A stretch of DNA of 64,000 nucleotides. Source: Oscarella lobularis. Lineage: Eukaryota; Porifera; Homoscleromorpha; Homosclerophorida; Oscarellidae. This document shows, piece after piece, positions 21,785 to 33,222 of the stretch. Both the position numbers and the translations under genes were made by a program. The notes below the pieces were generated by a model. That model searched no databases and was not told the origin of the DNA. It saw only the letters and a list, made by a program, of their open reading frames with translations. Within the stretch, counting starts at the first letter, position 1; each line of letters begins with the position of its first letter. The stretch covers positions 2,604,001 through 2,668,000 of the forward strand of contig NC_089183.1 in assembly GCF_947507565.1 (NCBI RefSeq), in the 5' to 3' direction.

Positions 21785-22380
21785 CACTTCAATCGCATCC
21801 GAAAGGTGTTCATAGACGTTGCTGACACCGTAGTGGAATTGGCGTTGAACGTGTGCCGCAGTGAACTCAATGCGGCCAAAGTGAATATTCGAGACATTGT
21901 CAACCCGTTCAAATCGTTTTTAGACACGCTGAACGGTGGTGCTATGTTCGACGGTCCCATCACGTATGGATTTTCAAGAAACTCACAAAGAAAATTCATT
22001 GGGACTACAGCGTCCTGAACGCTACTGACTATTTAACCATATCTGTGATTTGACCAGCTGGGCAGATTGGATGGCACTGCATGGACGCCATCCGTTGCCT
22101 TCCCTGTCGCTACTGTAGACCTTCCTGATCTAATTGACATTCCCACTGTCGATTTGAGCGATTTCTTAGACAAATTCGATGTTTCGACCGTTTCCCTTCC
22201 TTAGCTGCTGCACAATATTAAGACTCGCGGGGAAAGATGTGTACCGTAGAGGTTTTGAGTACGGGTGCTACATCTATCTATAGAGATTGGCACCGACCGG
22301 TGTTAGGCGGCGTGTTAGGCATACAAACGCCGTAGCTGGCGCCGTGAAACGTCAGTAGAGAAATGTAGGCGAGAACATTC
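21785..22380 (+). other. duplicated unknown coding-like fragment, copy 2
   Basis: Counterpart of 18245-18900 upstream of the second BTB gene. A frame at 21806-22018 shows ADTVVELALNVCRSELNAAK and FKSFLDTLNGGAMFDG; the part at about 22110-22204 reads DLPDLIDIPTVDLSDFLDKF and then ends in a stop. Frames differ between the two parts, so introns or decay are needed to join them. No family recognised. Confidence 0.45.
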
Positions 22381-22600
22381 TGCGCTGCTGCATTATGATC
22401 GATCGTGTGTTGCTATTCACGATGCCTGCATGCTTACTGCTTGTGACGTTCATAGAACTTTCTGCTGTAGCCTGAACAAAAAAACCTTTTTCCGCGGGTA
22501 CGAGGAAAATGACAGCTTTAGACGGTGTAATAGTTGCACGATCGGGTCTGCCTTGCGTGGCAACTGCTGTCAATGAGAGGAATCGGCGCTGCGAAGCGCG

Positions 22601-23403
22601 ATGGCTGCGCCAACAACGGATGCAACGGCTATCGCGAATGGCGAAGTAGCACGCACGCGCACTAGCTGGCAGCTGCACTCGGATCGGTACACCAAAGGCG
22701 GCCTTCCCCCCGATTTCGCCGAACCGTGGAAGAACAGCGACGCCACGTTGATAGTGGAGAAGCGGAAATTTCACGTCCATCAGACGCTGCTAAAACTATC
22801 GTCGCCTTTCTTCGAAGCCCTCTTCGCCGACACCAATTTCGCCGAAGGAAAGACGAAAACGGCGACACTAAAGAACAAAAAAGCGGCAGACGTGTGCGAC
22901 CTGCTCCAAGTTCTTTATCCTCCGCACAAGAATCTAGCAGGTAATGTCACATGGTGGAAAAATTACAGCAATTGAAAATTTCATTTCTAGCGGAAATGAC
23001 GGACAGAATTCTGCCTCTTGCGGACGAGTTTCTCATGTGGGGAATAAAGAAACAATGCGAGAGAGCGTTGGTTAGCGTTGGCGACTTCAACTTCAAATCC
23101 GTTGCCACGGCCGATCGCTACAAGCTGCGTCATCTGAGAGAGAATGCCGTGAATTTCATAACGATTCACTATCCGTTTCGCACGCTTTTGAATTCCAATG
23201 CGTTCACCCGGTTGGACGAGTCGACTCGACTCGAGATACTCGAAAGACGAATTCGCTACACCTATCAACACATTCCGGATAGAATCGAGACGCTTGTTTG
23301 GGGCAATAAAGAAAAAACGTTACGAGAGCGTTGCCAGTGTCTCAAGGAGACGTTGATCAAAACGTGCGATTTATCGCCTGGCCAGACAGCTGATCCCCTG
23401 TGA
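22601..23403 (+). CDS. BTB-domain protein, copy 2
   Basis: Exons 22601-22940 and 22991-23403, with a 50 bp GT-AG phase 1 intron; about 250 residues. Starts MAAPTTDATAIANGEVAR, the same start as the truncated copy at 15725. The BTB fold includes SDATLIVEKRKFHVHQTLLK, SSPFFEALFADTNF and EMTDRILPLADEFLMWGIKK; the C-terminal helical part ends CDLSPGQTADPL. It likely acts as a dimeric adaptor, possibly with CUL3. It is close to copy 1 throughout and more regular at the N-terminus. Its 3' end was also copied to 32757. Confidence 0.85.
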
Positions 23404-23728
23404 GAACAGCTCAACTCTCTTTGTACAGTAGCTTTGTTTGTGTGGCGCTACTTACATGGATATGGGTTACAATATTTCCAATTGTGTCTAGCTCACGTGA
23501 TCATCAACCTTGATAACTAATAATATTAGTCAAGTAAATAAGTTGCCTTTGGCAACAGAGATCAACGATTACGATAGAAATACTTGGGAGCATTGACGGT
23601 GAGCAGAGTCCAGTGCCTTGAAAATACTTATCATAAAAACCTGAGAGAAAATTTTTCGTCGTGATTACGTACAAAAATTATAAATCAATCAAGCTTTTTT
23701 GTTCTTCGTCGTTGTCGTCGAACTCGCA
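23404..23728. other. BTB 3' flank repeat and intergenic sequence
   Basis: The first ~180 bp match the BTB copy 1 flank at 19854-20040. The rest holds the 3' end of the leftward kelch gene; nothing else is seen. Confidence 0.4.
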
Positions 23729-25053
23729 TCACTCCAATGTCTTTTGACGCGGAGATGGACTTGCTGGAGCCCCTCTTGACGCGAGAATTTCTCGTTCAAT
23801 TCTCGCGTACGACTCGTTGTTACCATCTGCCAAACATCATCAGTAATATTACATATACACTGTATATATATTTAATCAAAATTTACCAAGACAAATAATG
23901 CTAACAATTGGCATGTACGTGTAAAAGCTCGACTCGACTCCACCACAGACAATGACGTCAGCACTCTCGTCTTCGTTCCGCACGCAATGACACGTATGAT
24001 CGCTAACGTTTCCAAATTCTGGATCAACGTCCATCTAAAAAAACTAACGGTCAATAAATAATATTTAATTAATTAAAGCATCCTGCATAACAACCTGATA
24101 CGCTTTGGAATTGTCACAATCTAGAATGTAAACGTAGTCGGACTTCGCTTCGTCGACCATTACACCGCCAACGAGAAGACAAATCGATTTATCTTCTAAT
24201 TCTTCGGTCACTATTTGACAAAGCGTGTGGGCGTGTCTTGGCGACGGTTTCACATTGAAATCGACGATCGTCCAAGTCTATGAAAATCTATAAAAAATAT
24301 TTAATTTCGATTTTTATAAGGTTTACGTTTTGAAATAAATTCATCAAATGACAGTGACTGTCTTCGTTCGCATCCTTTCCGTGAAGTAATGCTCGGTGTT
24401 CGTCGATGGTTGCCATGGCAGCGACCAGAAGAGGTTTCGGTCGCGTTCCGCTCAATTCCAAATCCAACCAATTTCCTAATTAATTTTTCGAATTTATACG
24501 AATCATGTACATGTATTGCACCTTTTTCATTTCCTTCTTCGAATTCAAATTCGTAGACTTCATTGCTCCAGAAGAATCCTTCCTGAATTGCTCCAGCCTG
24601 GAGTTGGTCAAGAGGAATCTTATAGGCGCTCCTTCCACCGTATATAATCAGTCTCGATCCAATCGCGCACAGACAGCAGAACAGACGTTCGTGCGGCTTC
24701 TTTCCTCCGATGGGCGTGGCTACTTCGATCCATGCCATTTCCTTCGAATCGAGACGATAAACGTCTCCTAGGTAACGACCCTTCTCCGTTTTTCCGCCGT
24801 ACGAGTAGATCATCTCGTCTATGACGGCGCATCGCGCTCCCTGACAAGGCGGAGGAATCGTTCGGCCTCGAGTCAATCGGCCGATCCATTTCTTTTCCGC
24901 TCTTCGAACGTTCGTCGACCAGATTTTATTTCGAGGAAAGCATTTCGAGTCGTCGAAGCCGTTGAAGATGCAAAGATCGTCGTCGACCAACGCGCATTCG
25001 TGATAACGCCTTTTCTCGGGAGAGACGTCGTTTTCGCGACGAGGCGATGTCAT
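23729..25053 (-). CDS. kelch-repeat protein, KLHDC1/2-like
   Basis: Five exons (leftward): 25053-24522, 24475-24327, 24277-24095, 24034-23887 and 23826-23729; all GT-AG with matching phases, 369 residues. Kelch blades are seen as YHECALVDDDLCIFNGF, ARCAVIDEMIYSYGGK, CCLCAIGSRLIIYGGRS, VAAMATIDEHRALLHG, RHAHTLCQIVTEE with LVGGVM, and DHTCHCV with VIVCGGVES. These form a single beta-propeller with a short Pro/Ser-rich tail (GAPASPSPRQKTLE). No BTB or F-box is present, as in KLHDC1/2, which act as CUL2 substrate receptors; the tail differs from those proteins, so a generic kelch function is also possible. Confidence 0.8.
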
Positions 25054-25726
25054 TTATTTGTATAACAACGACTGCGCACGCGTAAACACAAACTCCCAAT
25101 ACATGATTCTCCAAAAATTGCGCAGCATTCGCGAATTTTTGCTGAGGCTTCCTCTTTTGTCGTTTTGTTTGATGTTCGCTGTTCTGCTGAAATAAATGTT
25201 TACCGCGCTGCTTGCATTCGATCGTCATATCGTCCCCAAGGTTTGCTAGTAAAATCATATTGGCTATTAGCTTTTGTTCTTAGACTTTGAGGGATATCGC
25301 TGCATCGTTTAAGATTAAGAGAATCGGCTCTGGATTACACAGTAGCTCGTTGGTGTAGCAACCGTTGGTAAACTGAGCAGTGCCCCATGCACTCGCGGTA
25401 TCGGAGCCGTTCGCGTTCTCTCTCGCTTACCTAATGGACGAAGAAGCCAATTCGTATTTGTATCTCTGGATCTCATCATATGTCGTCCACCTCGTCGCGA
25501 TTGACCGGGGAGTAGAAAATGATGCATGTCATATCTATTGCAGCTGCATGATTACAGAGATAAAACACACACAAACGAAAAGAAAGACTTTGCGAGCGTC
25601 TCTGCAGCAGATAACATCATAAGTGAACAATCATGCATTTCGATCTACGTCTAATTATGCTTCATATCATCACACACTTGTATACGAGTTTTCAAATACC
25701 CCCGCCAAAGTTTTAGCTCTATAGTC
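25054..25726. other. intergenic stretch, no gene seen
   Basis: Contains the short 5' flank of the kelch gene and AT-rich sequence. A frame at 25380-25622 shows no recognisable domain. Confidence 0.35.
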
Positions 25727-27928
25727 TTATAGTTTAATAAACGCCAGAAAATGCCGACGTTGCTCCTCTTTGATTTCACGCAATTTCTCCTTTGCTCTTT
25801 CTTCGTCTTTCGTCTGTTGAGCGAGCAAAGAATCGATAGATTTACTCGCCAAATCGAAAACGAAATCAGTCATGAACTGAGTAGTTAAAAAAAGAAATCC
25901 TCCAAGTCTTGTGAAAGTTCCTTCTGCTCTTTCAGTCACTGATACAGCTTCGTCAACCGTCGCTTTCACGAGTTTGCGATCAAAAGGACGCGGGTTGGAC
26001 CCGCTTAGAGAATCAATGAGATTATTTACAACCGATTTGGCTTCATCTCGTATAGGTCGTAGCGTCTTTTCGACAATTTCTTTAATGATTTCAGGTAAAG
26101 ACGAAGAATCATAATCATTTTCTGACCTTGAACGGTAAGTCTGCAAAGTCACGTACTTAGTCCAGCTTTTGCCCGAGAAAAAACCGCTTTGCTCAGACTG
26201 AGGCATGGATGCGACTTCGTACTTCGCGCTTGCTGCCACTTCAACAAACAGTTCCTGGACTTCTGCTCTAGTATCTGATCGTTTAAGTCTGAGTTGGACT
26301 ATCGCTTTTGGCTCAAATGCATCCCACCGTTTATGAAACAAATCTTCCGCTTCTTCCGCTGATATCCCTCGTCCAGATTCTTTTCTCTTAAGCAGTTCTT
26401 CAGTGATTTCACATAAGAAGTTTGAAGTGACTTCGAAATAAAGTTCTTGTTTTCTGTGTTCTTGTTGCATCTGGAATCTTTCTTTTTGGAAATCGTACTC
26501 GCGCTTTATATTGTATTCAAAAACACCGTGACGCAACGAATTTTCAAAAGACGCTTTGACCTCTTCACCCTGCTTTTCCTCTGCCATTAGATGATATTGT
26601 TTCTTCAAACGCTGAATAACAGATTCCATTTCAACTTCTGTTTGTCTTTCAAAGTTTCTGCCTATGTGATCAATTTCTACTTCAGTTTCTGCCTTGCTCA
26701 GTTCTTCATTGAATTTTTCGAACGATAACCTCGCGCGTATTTTAGACCTTCTGCTTTCATCATCAAATAGTTGCATTGGACTCTTTGCGGAATTTCCTAC
26801 ACCTTTCATGAACGAGTAATAATCTCTCGAAGGCAAAGCATCTCCGATTCCGCGGATCTCATGCGGTTCCTTTACAACTATCTCCGTTTTTTCAACTGTT
26901 GCTCTTTGCGAGCTCCTCCTACTGAAGACAGACACTGAAACATAAGGAAGGTCGCCAAAACTAATCTTTGCCGACTTATCTACGTCAAGCAAAAATTTGA
27001 GAAGCTCGGCATTTTGACCGAGACCAACGAGCATACTGATTAGGCCTTGACCAGGAGCAAAGAGTGTCAATGTAATGGAGCCTTCAGTGACGTATATTTC
27101 TAAGTCAGATTCTTTCAAATCCATGATCCTGCATAGGTGTGCCTTAATCATTGCGTCGTTAGGCTGAAACTGAAAGCAGGAAACATTGGTATTCGGAAAG
27201 AGTATCCTGATCTTCACTTCAGCGCCAATTCTAAAAGTCCGCTTCCGACTTATTTCAGGAGGAAAAATAGGCTCAAGTTCGATTGGTTTAGAATACGCAT
27301 TTTTCAGGCAGTGCAGCACAATTTCTCTAAGTGTCGATTCATGCTTCTTAAATTTATCTTCCAAAGACCTAACAACTTCAATGATGATAATCTGACGAGG
27401 AGCTTGGAGAGATTCGCCTCGGCGCTGACCATCTGGTTGCATCTGAGAAGGCGAGCTACTAGTAGGCGTGTGCTGGCGGCGATCGCTGTCTGCGCGAAAG
27501 GCGTTGACGCTCGAAGTTTCATCTTGTTCATGAGCGACCTGAACGGGAACGCCTTCGGTACCGGGTCGGAGATGGTCAGCCATAGATGGGTCAACGAAGT
27601 GTACTCTGACGTCAAATGAGTCCGAACTAAGGGGCGTGTCTCGTCTCTCGAGGCTCCGAAGATCGTTCCCACCGTCTATCTCGGTGCCTAAGATGATCCA
27701 AAACTCGTCGAAACTTGGACGCGGTGCGTGCCGAATAATTCGGAGAAGATCGCGAGCTGCGTCGTCGTCGTTTCGTGGGCGTATGAGACAGTCGAACTCA
27801 TCAGACGTTAGTATCTTATTGGAACAAAGGCGGGACAGAAGACGGGGGAATCCAAGACGGCTTCCTATCAGGTCGGCGAGACGGGCTTCTAAGTCTTTCC
27901 AGTTGGGAACAGCCTGAGTCTGAGCCAT
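25727..27928 (-). CDS. CARD-domain protein with coiled-coil C-terminus
   Basis: 733 residues, no intron. I take the start at 27928 (MAQTQAVPNWKDLEARLADL); an upstream in-frame ATG at 28027 adds 33 unlikely residues. Residues 8-85 look like a CARD-type death fold (LGFPRLLSRLCSNKILTSDE, DLLRIIRHAPRPSFDEFWII). A Ser/Gln-rich linker follows, then a compact alpha/beta region at about 170-310 with DLEIYVTEGSITLTLFAPGQ and GLISMLVGLG. That region recalls the TRADD-N/effector-associated-like modules seen in invertebrate NLR-type proteins, but I am not sure. The last ~350 residues are highly charged coiled coil, with a hydrophobic patch (FLFLTTQFMTDFVFDLA) near the end. Probable intracellular signalling adaptor. 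Confidence 0.7.
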   Translation of the reverse strand: MAQTQAVPNWKDLEARLADLIGSRLGFPRLLSRLCSNKILTSDEFDCLIRPRNDDDAARDLLRIIRHAPRPSFDEFWIILGTEIDGGNDLRSLERRDTPLSSDSFDVRVHFVDPSMADHLRPGTEGVPVQVAHEQDETSSVNAFRADSDRRQHTPTSSSPSQMQPDGQRRGESLQAPRQIIIIEVVRSLEDKFKKHESTLREIVLHCLKNAYSKPIELEPIFPPEISRKRTFRIGAEVKIRILFPNTNVSCFQFQPNDAMIKAHLCRIMDLKESDLEIYVTEGSITLTLFAPGQGLISMLVGLGQNAELLKFLLDVDKSAKISFGDLPYVSVSVFSRRSSQRATVEKTEIVVKEPHEIRGIGDALPSRDYYSFMKGVGNSAKSPMQLFDDESRRSKIRARLSFEKFNEELSKAETEVEIDHIGRNFERQTEVEMESVIQRLKKQYHLMAEEKQGEEVKASFENSLRHGVFEYNIKREYDFQKERFQMQQEHRKQELYFEVTSNFLCEITEELLKRKESGRGISAEEAEDLFHKRWDAFEPKAIVQLRLKRSDTRAEVQELFVEVAASAKYEVASMPQSEQSGFFSGKSWTKYVTLQTYRSRSENDYDSSSLPEIIKEIVEKTLRPIRDEAKSVVNNLIDSLSGSNPRPFDRKLVKATVDEAVSVTERAEGTFTRLGGFLFLTTQFMTDFVFDLASKSIDSLLAQQTKDEERAKEKLREIKEEQRRHFLAFIKL

Positions 27929-28051
27929 GTCGTAGAAGATAAAAGCGCATGCGGGACTATAGCTAAACGTGTACAATTCTGATTGGCTCGCGAATTTGGC
28001 GAAGGGGGTGCTACCCACGTGCATCACCCACGTGCATCACGTTCCCTGCGA

Positions 28052-28860
28052 TTATAAGCGTCTTGACTCGGTGCCTGTTAGTATGTACAGAAATCTGAAT
28101 TCAGTCGACGGAAATAAACTATCCCCTGCTAGACGTAACTCGGAGACGTAACTCGGAACGGCGTCTTCTGGAACCCAACTTGGCAAATTATTCATGGCCG
28201 TCGAGAGCAAAACACAATGGATCGAAGAAAAGATAAGCCTATAAAGAGCGAGTGACGCAGGTGTCGATTGGAAGAAACGCGAAAGTGTTGACAAGGCCGC
28301 TCTGTCGTACGAGGGGATGCGCTTGTACGTGGGTGTAGCCTTGTTGACGGCGACAATGCAAATGTCTGGACCCACTCGAACAAACTGCTCTCGCGGACTG
28401 CAGACAGCCAGTTTGTCGTTGGTTGTTCGTTCTGCGCCGCGATGGAGCAGTGTCTCCAAAATCGGCAGCCACTTCTTTCCTACACGTACCTCTGCGTAGA
28501 GTCGAAGAGAATGTCGGTGTCTGTGCCGCTGCGTCAGGATCAACACGAGTAGATTTCAAGACAGTGAGCTGCTTCCGTAGAGATTTTAGCAAATAAGCTG
28601 GAAGCACGGCCTAACTACGACGTACGTTCCATGGATACGATGCTCGGGATGCATGTCGGACGAGTTCCAGTCTTTTTCCGCATAAAGGCAGAACCCATAG
28701 TGAATACAAGAAGCCTTAGCGACGTCGGATGGCTGCGATAACGTCGGATTTCCTCTCGCGGACGGAGAACTCCAAACACCCGGATGTTTACTATTCGAAC
28801 AGATCCTTCTTCTGAAATCTTTCTGGTCGCGGTTACACACACGGTCGCAGAGGGATAAGC
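28052..28860 (-). other. unassigned open stretches, possible minus-strand gene
   Basis: A 164-residue frame (28052-28546) contains VRVGPDICIVAVNKATPTYK and ends near an AFP-like SWVPEDAVPSYVSELRL; a second frame (28586-28840) has DVAKASCIHYGFCLYAEKDW. A donor-like GTACGT follows the latter, but I could not find a clean acceptor that joins them. No family recognised. This may be a spliced gene or chance openings. Confidence 0.25.
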
Positions 28861-28927
28861 GAACGCTTGTACTAGATTTCAGACACTCTCAGGCGAGAGG
28901 CTCAAAAGGGAACGATGCTATATTTAG

Positions 28928-29355
28928 TACGCTCGTATCTCCACACGAGAAAGCGGAAAGGGACCTTAGGGCTCGTGTTACGGCGACATTCCTTTCAGTT
29001 ACATCATCGCTAAAAGCTATTAACAGCGAGTCTCAGGTAAAATTAGAAACTATATACGCGACCTGTGCCAGCGAATGTATACGTACCCCTATAAAGCTAG
29101 AATTAATTAATTAATTAATTATTGTCTTACAATATCTGATCGGTGCAGTCACTGAACGGACTGAAGCTCATCACAGAGCCGGATGAAGCATCCTCTAGCA
29201 CAACTGATTTAGTACCATGTCTCATTAGAGGAAGACAGCAAAGTACCATATGCCAAACAGGCATGAAACAATCCTTGGCTCCACAATCACTACTCAAAAC
29301 CTTATTATTTTATTACGTAGTACCCTTAGACCTAATAAGGGCATTCGTCCTCTAA
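28928..29355 (+). other. possible exon pair of an unknown gene
   Basis: Acceptor at 28927, then an open segment SPHEKAERDLRARVTATFLS to a donor at 29037 (CAG|GTAAAA). A second acceptor at 29148 (gtgcag) continues in phase 0 as SLNGLKLITEPDEASSSTTD and stops at 29355. The charged/serine-rich composition looks coding, but no start, upstream exon or family was found. A (TTAA) tract at 29100-29120 lies in the intervening sequence. Confidence 0.3.
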
Positions 29356-29744
29356 TTATTGGGGAAAACGTTGCACCAGAATTCCAGCACCCGTAAGCAA
29401 AACGCGATTAATTAAATGTAAAATCAATAATTCGTTTTACTGGAAAGATTCTTTTCTAGAAAAGACGTCGAGACGATTGGTGTCTGCTCCATGTCCCGTG
29501 TCTATTTCCATTCATCACACCGAACGGGACCAGCAGTGCATCCGCCCCTGGAGTGTAGTTCTTGTTCTGGTCTTGCTCTATACACTCTACAGCTTCTAGC
29601 TGCAGCCGGAAACGTAATAAGGGTAATGCAAAATGCTAAATCTTTCCTATGTGTGTATATATATATATATGATAGGAAACAGTTCGTCATTCTTCTCTCG
29701 AGTGCGAAGTCCGCCGAAGCTCTTCTCCCCTCCAATAATACACA

Positions 29745-32700
29745 ATGACTTCCGACTTTGAGTTCGTATTCAAGCTAGCCGAACTCTCGGAGAACGATTG
29801 CCACGACGTCGTGCGATCGAGTCTCAAAGGAACGATTCGATTCGGCGAAACAGGTGCGGTGCGATCCTCTCGCACGTACGTTCTTTCGAACGTCTCACGT
29901 ACGCCCCACGTCTATATCATAGTATCCGACTTCGTAAAGAAACTCGGCCAGACGTACGAAAAATTTAGCAACGATCTAAAGAACTTAGTGAGAGGCTTCA
30001 GAAAACGCAGCGACGAGTCGAAAAAGGAAAGGTTCGTCGTATAACGGTCGTCGTTAGCGTTCACGACAAGCCTTTCATTAAAAAAATTCGAATTTTCCTA
30101 CGTGGCTTTAGATTTTCCTGGCAAGGTCACTTGTATCGATTTTGGGAAGTTTTGCTCGCTGAAGTGAACGAGGAAGCGAAGGTAGGGAGGCGTAAACGTT
30201 TATTTTATCTATTACCGTGTCCGTGTCGTGGGTAGATATGACCCATACACTTACTTCCGTATATAGGATTTCTCTCGTCTGGCTTTGAATGTCGATCAGA
30301 CCGTCGTTCAGCCTCTGGCCGATGCGTGCACAAGCAGAAAGCTTCTCTACAAGAAGGCATCCTTACACAAAAAGAAAACAGAACTGAATAAACATATTGA
30401 AGGGATTCCTTCCAGGTGCTGTCCTATAGGGAACCGATGGAAGAGGACGTTCGAAAGTCGTGCGAAATCGTCGCCAAGACGCTGAAGGAGCGCGACGACG
30501 AGTGGGCCGAGTGGGCGAAGAAGTCGTCAAAGGCATATCGAAAATATTTATCTAGGAACTCCCTCACTTGACTTCCCCCTTCGTAGCATGATAGTCTTGG
30601 TAGACGCTATCATCGCGCTCACAACGATTACCTTCTCGCCCTTTGGAGCTCGAACGCGCTCATTTCCAATCACTACCGATCCGAATTGCCGGATTTTCTA
30701 AGGGTACACGTATTAGCCGCGTGAACGCTATTTAATTAATATTTAATTATCGGCCATTAGGATATAATGAATATTCGTCTCGATGTGGCCGAGTTCGTTA
30801 AAGCGAAATGCGATAACATGCTTGGCTTGACAAGAAACACGGCACGACGTCGAAAAAAATATATTCTTATATATCTAATCTTCTTCTTTTAGTGGTCTAC
30901 GATTTTTGAGCGTCTTGGCCACGTTTCGGCAACGTGTAAAAAATTGAATTTGGCCGGCGAAGCGAACGCGTTTATGGAATCGTGTCCCATACGTCAACTC
31001 CAACCGACGACATTGCCACTCAATGTGTATCAACAGCCGAAATCATTCAGAAGCGTAACAGAAAAACTTGTGACGGATTCTTTGTATGGCGAAGAACTCG
31101 TTGACGATCCGAGTTTGGATAGAGAGATGCTTAACGCTTCAGATCAGGTTAATAAATAAATTCATTGATATATCCTATTTGGAATATCTTGACTCTGCTT
31201 CTTTGCCCAGTCAACGACGTTAACGGCTACGCTGAAAGAGAAACAAATGGAGCTGGAATCGGCGATGGACGTGCAAAGATGGTGGATGCCCACAACCACT
31301 TCCGTTATTATATATTCAATAAAGGTTTTTTTAGTTACGCTGAGCAGCAGCACGGTCAGTCGCAATCTAGTGGGCCTCTGGAAGAGCAAGTGATGGAAAT
31401 CAAACAGCAGATACGTCTCGCTCGAAGCCAACTTGTAGCCAATGGAGAAAAGGTAAAATAATAATTAATTAATTGATTAATCAAGTCGTCAATTTTTTGC
31501 GTCTAGTTGAAGAAACTTCGTAAAAGGCAGTTTTGTTCCAGCAGCCGCTTGCCTTTGGTCTCATCATCTCACACGTTCGAACAGCATAGCTATAGAAAAA
31601 TGACAAATTGTTCTCACTGCGGAAACCTTCTCAAGGGTTTATAAGTCCAGACATCGTAACGTTTAAAATACCACACTGTTATTTCAGGAATTTTTCACCA
31701 AGGATTCCGATGCAAAGCGTGCAAAATTAACGTTCACGATAAATGCCGAAGCAAAGTGAAAGGATGCAAAAAACAGGCATAGATTTATTGATATATATAT
31801 ATATCGTTAATTAAATTCTTACCTCGCTTCGAAGGTCCTAACTGAAAGTACAATGTCCGCTTCGTCTGTAGGGGAGGCATCAGACAGATCGCCGTTGTCC
31901 GCTTCATCTCCTATTGCTCTCACTGAAAACGATTCCTATATGTCCACAGTCGAAGGCAAGCCTATAAGTACCTAAAGATTAAATACGTTAATCGATAATA
32001 CTGTAGAAGGCGTCGAAACGGATGCGAAGTCGAACGAAAGCGACGACAGCTTTGAGTATTCGTACGTGGAAGTGACGAGAAAAATGGGCCCCATTCTAAT
32101 TGCACGAGCAAAGTCGAATCTCCCATCGGAACAAGCGCTTCCCACGCAAAGCGAGGAGACTTCTAATAAACCGGTCGTAGGTCGGATTACATAAATATAT
32201 TTATAGATTAATTAGCCGAGCCTTTTTATATCGAGCTATTGTGTAGAGAAACGCAACAGTCATCCGTTCAAAGACGAAGACGATTTGTACGATAGTGCCG
32301 TGTCTGACGGGAAGCCAACGCGCGCGAGAAGGAGGTCGAAAACTGAAGGTATAGACGAGGGATATTTGCAGCTCTTCTTCAACGTTGATTTAGGATCAGC
32401 AACATTGGGCGTATTGGCAAGGCCGAAGCCTCCTATATCTCCCAAACCTACGAAATGCGTTGCATCGAAATCGACGCCATCGCCACAAAGTAAAACTATT
32501 TAGAAATATTCGATTAGCTGTTAGCTAATTAATTTTTTGCGCAGACGGAAGTGACGTGAGTGTCTATTCGCTTTTTTCACGTCCTCTACGACGCTTTTTC
32601 GTTTAGGAAGACGGCGATAAAGAACCCGAATCCATGTCCGTCAAGTAAGTGTGATTAATAACGAAGTAAAAGAATCGGACGAGTAGAGACCCTGTATTAG

Positions 32701-32809
32701 AGAGAAGTTGCTTTCCTTGGAAAAAGCAATGTCCTCTCGCTCGCAGACTAAGGACGCGTTGATCTCAAAGTGGGATTTTTCTCCTGGCCGCACAGCTGAT
32801 TCCCTGTGA
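29745..32809 (+). CDS. F-BAR-like / C1-domain protein, many small exons
   Basis: Start ATG at 29745 (MTSDFEFVFKLAELSENDCH). Exons I can place by phase: 29745-30031 (possibly split by an in-frame intron 29854-29922), 30112-30181, 30267-30356, 30416-30532, 30893-31147, then exons near 31211, 31340 and 31507. The early exons resemble F-BAR helices (GHLYRFWEVLLAEVNEEAK, LALNVDQTVVQPLADA, then DDEWAEWAKKSSK). The segment around 31560-31780 is a C1 zinc finger: H-X12-C-X2-C-X13-C-X2-C-X4-H-X2-C-X6-C (CSHCGNLLKG, FRCKACKINVHDKC). A stop after the C1 (about 31780) means that either the gene ends there or a GC-AG intron leads into the acidic/Pro-rich exons to 32809. F-BAR plus C1 occurs in GMIP/ARHGAP29-type membrane-curvature RhoGAPs; no RhoGAP domain is seen here. 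Confidence 0.55.
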
Positions 32810-32820
32810 AAACAATACTG
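32757..32820 (+). pseudogene. BTB-gene 3' end fragment
   Basis: About 60 bp closely matching the end of the BTB copy at 23340-23410: 'gcgttgatc', then 'ctcctggccgcacagctgat', the stop and the following 'aaca'. In the flanking gene's frame it reads DFSPGRTADSL, matching CDLSPGQTADPL of the BTB protein, so it supplies the last codons and stop of the upstream gene model. Confidence 0.65.
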
Positions 32821-33222
32821 TATTTATTTGTGTCTATATCAACGCGATTTTTCAACCTTGAATCAGTGGTACATGTCTCATACACCTCTAAAAACATATT
32901 ACAACAAATGAAATTCTATTGTGCTTACACTGATCTCGCGGGTATCCTGAGAAGGGGCCTCACCTGTAAGCATAGACAAAACCCGCTTGTTTCATCACTA
33001 TGCACTTTCAAGCAGTTGCAGTCCCTATTGTGTGAGTCTCATATCTTCAAACTGAATGGAAGGCCGTAGACTCGATCGAACTAAGGACACAAAGAGTAAG
33101 AATATGTTTGTTTACCTAAAGGAAGCTTCCGATGCCCTTCCGACGCCCTTCCGATGGTACGTGGGGGGGAGACAGGGAGACGGGCTAATTCAGCACTCAC
33201 AAACCCGGATTGAACTCGGCAC
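32821..33222. other. leader region of ZYG11-like copy 1
   Basis: No gene. Part of it (about 32850-32880, 'cagtggtacatgtctcatac') resembles 6712-6735. The last ~45 bp ('cactcacaaacccggattga') are shared with the leader of the second copy at about 39295. Confidence 0.4.
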
